Assembly: GCA_023898745.1 (NCBI GenBank)
Contig: CP060237.1
Location: forward strand, 558,001 to 622,000
DNA length: 64,000 nucleotides
Reading direction: 5' to 3'
Source: Alphaproteobacteria bacterium
GTDB lineage: Bacteria > Pseudomonadota > Alphaproteobacteria > G02398745 > G023898745
Below, in pieces: positions 59,398 to 64,000 of this stretch. The position numbers were made by a program, and so were the translations under genes. The notes beneath the pieces were generated by a model, which saw nothing but the letters and a program-made list of their open reading frames with translations, did not search any database and was not told where the DNA came from. Numbering within the stretch: position 1 is the stretch's first letter; every line of letters begins with the position of its first letter.

Positions 59398-61077
59398 CTA
59401 TGTTCCTTTTATATGTTTTTCTGTAATTTTTCCTTTCTCTAAAATAACAATACGATCCAGGCTTTGCAAATTTTCCACATCATGCGCAATAGCAATTACT
59501 GTCTTTTTCTTATCGTTCATAAACTCTCTCAAGCTCTTTCGAACAAGTTCTTGTGTTTCTTTATCTAATCCAGAAGTCGCTTCATCTAAAATTAAAATAG
59601 GTGCATTTTTTAAAAATGCCCGAGCAATAGCGATGCGTTGTTTTTGTCCACCAGATAGCTTTGCGCCACGTTCTCCAACTTGCGTTTCGTAACCATCTTT
59701 AAGTGCCATAATATACTCATGGATATGTGCTTTTTGAGCAGCTTTTATAACATCTTCATCTGTAACATCAAAGTTTCCATATTTGATATTCTCCATGATG
59801 GTTCTATGAAATAAAATGGTCTCTTGTGGAATGATAGATATATTTGTTCGTACAGAATTTTGTGTGACATCAGCAATGTTTTGTCCATCAATTAAAATCT
59901 CACCTGATTGAGGTTGAAGGTACCTCAGCAATAAATAAATCAATGTTGTTTTTCCTGCACCAGATTTTCCTATCAGTCCTATTTTTTCACCTGCGTTAAT
60001 ATCAAGGTTTAATTCTTGAAACAGCAGTTTGTCATCATAGGCAAATCTTACATTTTTAAATTCAATGCTAGGATTTTTTACAATGAGAGGTTTTGCATTT
60101 TTCTTATCTAAATTTTCATGGGGAATTTGCAAAATAGATAGCGCGCTTTTTAAATCTCCCATAGCTTTTGTAAACCATTGAATTGATAATGTAATCCTCC
60201 ATATATCTTCAGAGATCATTAAAACTGTTCCAAATACGAATGCAAATCCACCTACGGTAATTAAGCCAATTTGTTTGAGGTGAATCATATAGAACAATAT
60301 GAAGATGAACATAACTGCATAAAAGCCGTTGATCATAATGGAAGTCTTGAAATTGTATTTAAGGTATTCAATCTGCCTGGGAACAAAATCTTGAGTGATT
60401 TGTTTGTTGAATTTTTTTAACTCCTTGTCTCTGGTTGAAAAAGAAAATAGAGATGTGATGTTGGTAAGATTGTCGGATATTAATCCACCTAATGTATATT
60501 TACTCTGCGCTTCTAAAAATGCCAAATGTTTGAGATGTTTAGCATAGAAGCTCATAACAAAAACATATAACATCGACCAGCATGCCATAAATAAACCAAC
60601 ATATACATTGATGAATACTAGAGAGGTTAAATTGACGAGAATTTTCAGAATTTTTGAAAATAATCCGCGATGAACTTCTTGCCAAAATTTTTCATATCCA
60701 AGGAGTAAAGCATTGATTTTTGTTGTAATCGTTCCAGTTAAATGAGTTTGAAAAAATATGTAAGAGTGATGTTGCACGTAATTAAGAGAATTGCTTAAAA
60801 TGGATTGCTTTACTTTCGGTACAGCTCGCCATTCTGCTATGTCACTAATACGCCAGGCTGCATCAATAGCGAATTGTATAAAAAAAAACAAAACGATCGG
60901 AAACAAAACCGCACTATAGCCAAACGCTGTTTTTTGTATCATGGCATCAATAATTAGTCGAATTGAATAGTTATAAACAAAAGCATAAAACGCAGTGATA
61001 ATAGGTGCAATCAACATGGTGAGGTAATGCCATTTATAAGGCTTGATATGATGCCATAAAAACTGCGGAATATTCAT
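59398..61077 (-). CDS. ABC exporter, half-transporter 2
   Basis: Type IV half-exporter: six TM segments in the first 300 residues, then an NBD with Walker A GKSGAGKTTLI (about 372), signature LSGGQKQRIA, Walker B ILILDEATSGLD. The H-loop region reads AIAHDVENLQSLDR rather than the usual AHRLSTL, and the protein stops soon after (KGKITEKHIKGT), lacking the normal C-terminal helix. A diverged duplicate of the next gene (N-terminus IPQFLWHHIKPYKW in both). One base separates the two genes. Confidence 0.88.
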   Translation of the reverse strand: MNIPQFLWHHIKPYKWHYLTMLIAPIITAFYAFVYNYSIRLIIDAMIQKTAFGYSAVLFPIVLFFFIQFAIDAAWRISDIAEWRAVPKVKQSILSNSLNYVQHHSYIFFQTHLTGTITTKINALLLGYEKFWQEVHRGLFSKILKILVNLTSLVFINVYVGLFMACWSMLYVFVMSFYAKHLKHLAFLEAQSKYTLGGLISDNLTNITSLFSFSTRDKELKKFNKQITQDFVPRQIEYLKYNFKTSIMINGFYAVMFIFILFYMIHLKQIGLITVGGFAFVFGTVLMISEDIWRITLSIQWFTKAMGDLKSALSILQIPHENLDKKNAKPLIVKNPSIEFKNVRFAYDDKLLFQELNLDINAGEKIGLIGKSGAGKTTLIYLLLRYLQPQSGEILIDGQNIADVTQNSVRTNISIIPQETILFHRTIMENIKYGNFDVTDEDVIKAAQKAHIHEYIMALKDGYETQVGERGAKLSGGQKQRIAIARAFLKNAPILILDEATSGLDKETQELVRKSLREFMNDKKKTVIAIAHDVENLQSLDRIVILEKGKITEKHIKGT

Positions 61078-61078
61078 G

Positions 61079-62815
61079 TTAAATCCTTTGTTGGCGATTC
61101 CATAGCTCTTTATAGATACTGTTGGATTTTTTCACGAGCTCATCATGCGTTCCTTCTTCTGCAATTTTTCCCTTATCTAAAACCGCAATGCGATTCATAG
61201 TTTGCAAGGTGGAAAGGCGATGTGCGATTGCAATAACTGTTTTCTTTTTATCCTTCATTAACGTATCCAAACTCTTGCGAATTAACTCTTCTGTTTGGCT
61301 ATCTAATGCAGATGTTGCCTCATCTAAAACCAAAATAGGCGCATCTTTTAAGATCGCGCGTGCGATTGCAATACGTTGTCTTTGTCCGCCTGAAAGTTTA
61401 ATGCCACGCTCTCCAACTTCTGTATTGTAGCCATCTTTCATTGTCATGATATAGTCATGAATGTAAGCTTTTTTACACGCCTCAATGACTTGCTCGTCTG
61501 TTGCATTTGGATCTCCATATCGTATGTTTTCCAGGATAGTCCTATGGAATAAAATTGTATCTTGCGGAATAACTGTTATATGTTTGCGCAAAGAATCTTG
61601 CTGGACTTGCGTAATATCTTGTCCATCAATCAGAATTTCACCAGATTTAAGCGGGAAATATCTTAGGAGTAAGTGTATCAAAGATGTTTTGCCTGCGCCG
61701 GATCTTCCCACAAGCCCAACTTTTTCACCTGCCTTGATTTCCAAGTTAAGCCCTTTAAATAAAACATCTTCATCAAAACCAAACCATATGTTTTTAAATA
61801 TAATATTAGGCTTTTGTATTACAAGTGGTTTTGCATTTTTTATATCAACATTTTCATGAGGGGTTTGGAGAATTGATAATGAGCTTTTGAAATCACCCAT
61901 AGCCCTTGCAAAGTCTTGCACAGAGATTGTAACGCGCCAAATATCTTCAGATATCAAAAGAACTGTACTGAATACAAAGGCAAAGCCACCAATTGTTATT
62001 AAACCAACGCTTCGCAAGTGAATCATATAAAACAAGATGAATGTAAACATAACGGCATAGAAAAAACTCGCAGCAACTTGAACTTTAAAATCGAATTTAT
62101 AGCAAGCGACTTGTTTGGGGATAAAATCTGTATTAATTTCATGTTCAAGTCTTTTTAACTCTCTTTTTCTTGCGGCAAAAGAAAAAATAGAAGCGATATT
62201 TGTGACATTATCTGCAACCAAGCCGCCTAAGGCATATTTACTTTGATTTTCCATGAATGCCAAGTAATTCATGCGCTTAGAATACAGGCGCATAGCTAAT
62301 ACATAGAGAATAGACCAAAACGCCATAAACAAACCAACATGTAAGTTTATAAAGACAAGAGAGGCTAGGTTAATAACAATTTTCAGAATTTTTGAAAAAA
62401 GCCCATGATGCATTTCATCCCAAAATTTATCATACCCATGAACGAGACCTTTCAGTTTTGTTACGATCGTTCCGCCAAAATTGTCTTGAAAAAATTTATA
62501 GGAATGATGCTCCACATATTCAAATGACTCTAGCATGATAGAGCGTCTGACTTTTGGTTCAGCGCTCCATTCAGCCATGTTACTAACACGCCAGGCTGCA
62601 TCAACTAAAAATTGTATAAATAGAAATAGAAAAATTGGCCATATGATCTTACTATAACTGAATTCGGATTGCTGGAGCATATTATCAACAAACAATTTAA
62701 TGGAGTAGTTATATACGAAGGTATAAAATGCTGCAACGATTGGCGCAATCATCATGACAGCATAAAGCCATTTATACGGCTTAATGTGACGCCATAAAAA
62801 TTGTGGAATAGTCAT
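61079..62815 (-). CDS. ABC exporter, half-transporter 1
   Basis: Canonical half-exporter (MsbA/LmrA-like). TM domain residues 1-310; NBD with GRSGAGKTSLI, LSGGQRQRIA, ILVLDEATSALD, AHRLSTLQTMNRIAVLDKGK and a full C-terminal tail. 578 residues. Paralogue of the downstream gene, with which it probably forms a heterodimer. Substrate unknown (lipid, peptide or drug). MTIPQFLWRHIKPYKW start. Confidence 0.9.
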   Translation of the reverse strand: MTIPQFLWRHIKPYKWLYAVMMIAPIVAAFYTFVYNYSIKLFVDNMLQQSEFSYSKIIWPIFLFLFIQFLVDAAWRVSNMAEWSAEPKVRRSIMLESFEYVEHHSYKFFQDNFGGTIVTKLKGLVHGYDKFWDEMHHGLFSKILKIVINLASLVFINLHVGLFMAFWSILYVLAMRLYSKRMNYLAFMENQSKYALGGLVADNVTNIASIFSFAARKRELKRLEHEINTDFIPKQVACYKFDFKVQVAASFFYAVMFTFILFYMIHLRSVGLITIGGFAFVFSTVLLISEDIWRVTISVQDFARAMGDFKSSLSILQTPHENVDIKNAKPLVIQKPNIIFKNIWFGFDEDVLFKGLNLEIKAGEKVGLVGRSGAGKTSLIHLLLRYFPLKSGEILIDGQDITQVQQDSLRKHITVIPQDTILFHRTILENIRYGDPNATDEQVIEACKKAYIHDYIMTMKDGYNTEVGERGIKLSGGQRQRIAIARAILKDAPILVLDEATSALDSQTEELIRKSLDTLMKDKKKTVIAIAHRLSTLQTMNRIAVLDKGKIAEEGTHDELVKKSNSIYKELWNRQQRI

Positions 62816-62873
62816 GATTTTTTATGTGGCTAATAATTATCATTTTAGCCCGAATATTTGACGTTATACCATG

Positions 62874-63185
62874 TTAAGAAAAGTTATTTTTGCGGAATAG
62901 CAAAATGAAGAAGCAAGTTATAACTAAAACTGGAGCTATAAACCATTCTATTGAGTGAAGAATAAATCCATCAGATTGATATGCCCAATAGGGCTGCATG
63001 ATGCTTTGCTGTAGATAAAGCCCAAGGGCTAAATAATATCCCCAGTTTTTACGCTGAACTAATCCATAAACAATCAACACATCTATCATTAACATTATAC
63101 AATCCATTTCGATAGTTGTTTTATTTATAAAGTCTAATATTCCTAAGATATGTATGATAATACCTAAGGTGGTCACTAGAATCAC
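62874..63185 (-). CDS. Small four-helix membrane protein
   Basis: Not recognised. 103 residues, four hydrophobic segments (about 2-18, 28-44, 47-63 and 78-97) with a basic end FRKNNFS. Located in the same direction as the ABC exporters, 59 bases upstream of them; may be unrelated. Confidence 0.55.
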   Translation of the reverse strand: MILVTTLGIIIHILGILDFINKTTIEMDCIMLMIDVLIVYGLVQRKNWGYYLALGLYLQQSIMQPYWAYQSDGFILHSIEWFIAPVLVITCFFILLFRKNNFS

Positions 63186-63204
63186 AAATCGCCTTAGAGA
63201 TTGT

Positions 63205-63606
63205 TCATTGTATTTTTAATCTTTTTACACGAGCTTTGAGTGATGGGATGGCAGAGGTTAAAGCATTTTCATAAAGCCCCATAGCAAGCTCTTTGAGTTC
63301 CGGATATTGACGTGATAAATCAACAGCTGCCTGCAGAGATTCCACCTTGACGATTTTGCTTGGGCTATTGTGAAATAGATCTTTTAACAAACTCTCGAGT
63401 GCTACTACTTCCCGCTCTTCAAAAGGAAGTCGTTTTAGCATTTGCAGGAGATGCCATTTTGTAATGTTATTTTTACATGTTTTGAGCGTTGCAAGAATTT
63501 CGTTTTTAAAAGGGTGAATGGCATCTGGATGGTTGCGAGAAAATTTTTCTAACTCTTCTGCATAAGGTTCAAGATGGAGACTATTGATTAATACCTGTAT
63601 ATCCAT
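63205..63606 (-). CDS. Hypothetical alpha-helical repeat protein
   Basis: Not recognised. 133 residues, fully helical by pattern (FKNEILATLKTCKNNITKWHLL, LQAAVDLSRQYPELKELAMGLYENAL), reminiscent of HEAT/ARM-like units, which suggests a protein-binding surface. No signal. Separate from the next gene by 15 bases. Confidence 0.55.
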   Translation of the reverse strand: MDIQVLINSLHLEPYAEELEKFSRNHPDAIHPFKNEILATLKTCKNNITKWHLLQMLKRLPFEEREVVALESLLKDLFHNSPSKIVKVESLQAAVDLSRQYPELKELAMGLYENALTSAIPSLKARVKRLKIQ

Positions 63607-63621
63607 AAGATTTTTCCTCTT

Positions 63622-64000
63622 TTATTGATAAGTTATTTTTTTTATATCTGAATATTTGTCTTGAACTATATGAGCGTTTTTATCCTCCAAGATAATTTCA
63701 TCGATTTGGGATCGAGATATATAGATTGTTTGCTGTCTATGACTTGGATCTTTTTTAAATATAAGTTTTCCAATTTTAGAGGATTTTATCGTTATTTCTT
63801 TAGAGCGCAACTCAGCTTTTGTTATTTGCGTGCCTGTTGCTTTGAAATCACCATTGGATAACACAGTAGTAATGCGGCCAGCTTCAATAGTGAGAACGCC
63901 ATTGATTTTAAGGTGATCAATAATTACGTTTTGAAGATAAAGTGTTCCATTTATATCAATTGCTTCAATTTCTGAATTTTTGATTTCTAATTCTCCATTG
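63622..64000 (-). CDS. Beta-solenoid-like protein, C-terminal part (5' end outside window)
   Basis: The frame is open to the window edge: NGELEIKNSEIEAIDINGTL, YLQNVIIDHLKINGVLTIEA, then LSNGDFKATGTQITKAELRS. Regular short strands with Asn/Gly turns suggest a right-handed beta-helix, as in bactofilin-like or adhesin-like proteins. A GTG at 63864 lies inside and is not the start. Family not assigned. Confidence 0.55.
   Translation of the reverse strand, partial: NGELEIKNSEIEAIDINGTLYLQNVIIDHLKINGVLTIEAGRITTVLSNGDFKATGTQITKAELRSKEITIKSSKIGKLIFKKDPSHRQQTIYISRSQIDEIILEDKNAHIVQDKYSDIKKITYQ

Overview
The window looks like the chromosome of an AT-rich, reduced alphaproteobacterium, most likely a host-associated one of the Holosporales or a similar intracellular order. 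The evidence is a MucR/Ros regulator, a DUF2948-like protein, a FtsZ with the C-terminal DIPSFLRKK peptide, a dusB gene followed by an NtrC-like helix-turn-helix, broken-up versions of normally fixed gene clusters, several pseudogenes, and dozens of dispersed palindromic repeats. Some of these repeats sit inside essential genes. The taxonomic placement is inference; no rRNA is present.

Layout. 1-1.5 kb: 5' part of valS (minus). 1.5-2.2 kb: a gene-free stretch with tandem hairpins, possibly a structured RNA. 2.2-10 kb: a PAS protein that stops where a kinase should begin, pal, a TPR gene broken by one stop codon, a tight nagZ-rlmB-rnhB unit, parB without parA, and a large LRR-like hypothetical. 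10.1-13.2 kb: a strongly expressed-looking Gly/Tyr-rich, Cys-rich protein, an HtrA-like protease and a barrel-like protein. 13.2-19.6 kb: a composite inverted-repeat element, cvpA, def, ftsZ, aas and a DUF2948-like gene. 19.9-26.7 kb: sodB, a CDP-alcohol phosphotransferase, gltX, a decayed duplicate of the gltX 3' end, and uvrB. 26.8-34.7 kb: a large hypothetical, rpmB, the rimP-nusA-infB-rbfA translation cluster and a second composite element. 34.7-41.6 kb: an MFS carrier, tRNA-Arg(CCU), dusB plus its Fis-like partner, comF, potH-potI and mlaF-mlaD. 41.8-51.6 kb: a barrel/hypothetical pair, priA, holB, YggU, MucR, a 2OG-Fe oxygenase, a cation efflux protein, a GNAT pseudogene and mraY. 51.7-64 kb: rpmF-plsX, argS, a carotenoid-oxygenase-family protein, an ABC-F protein, a threonine aldolase, two tandem ABC exporters and small hypotheticals, ending inside a beta-solenoid-like gene.

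Most genes are housekeeping: translation, envelope and lipid synthesis, cell division and DNA repair. Interest lies in four lineage-specific themes. (1) Two families of modular palindromes fill most intergenic spaces and have entered gltX, priA and the carotenoid-oxygenase gene in frame; they also supply or replace ends of comF, priA and holB. (2) Two copies of a 340-430 bp element share 19-bp terminal inverted repeats. (3) About a dozen unrelated lineage-specific proteins start with a very short, uncharged hydrophobic leader, usually with no Shine-Dalgarno. (4) The KGYGY-repeat protein at 10.2 kb has a twin-CX3C-like cysteine head and the best expression signals in the window.
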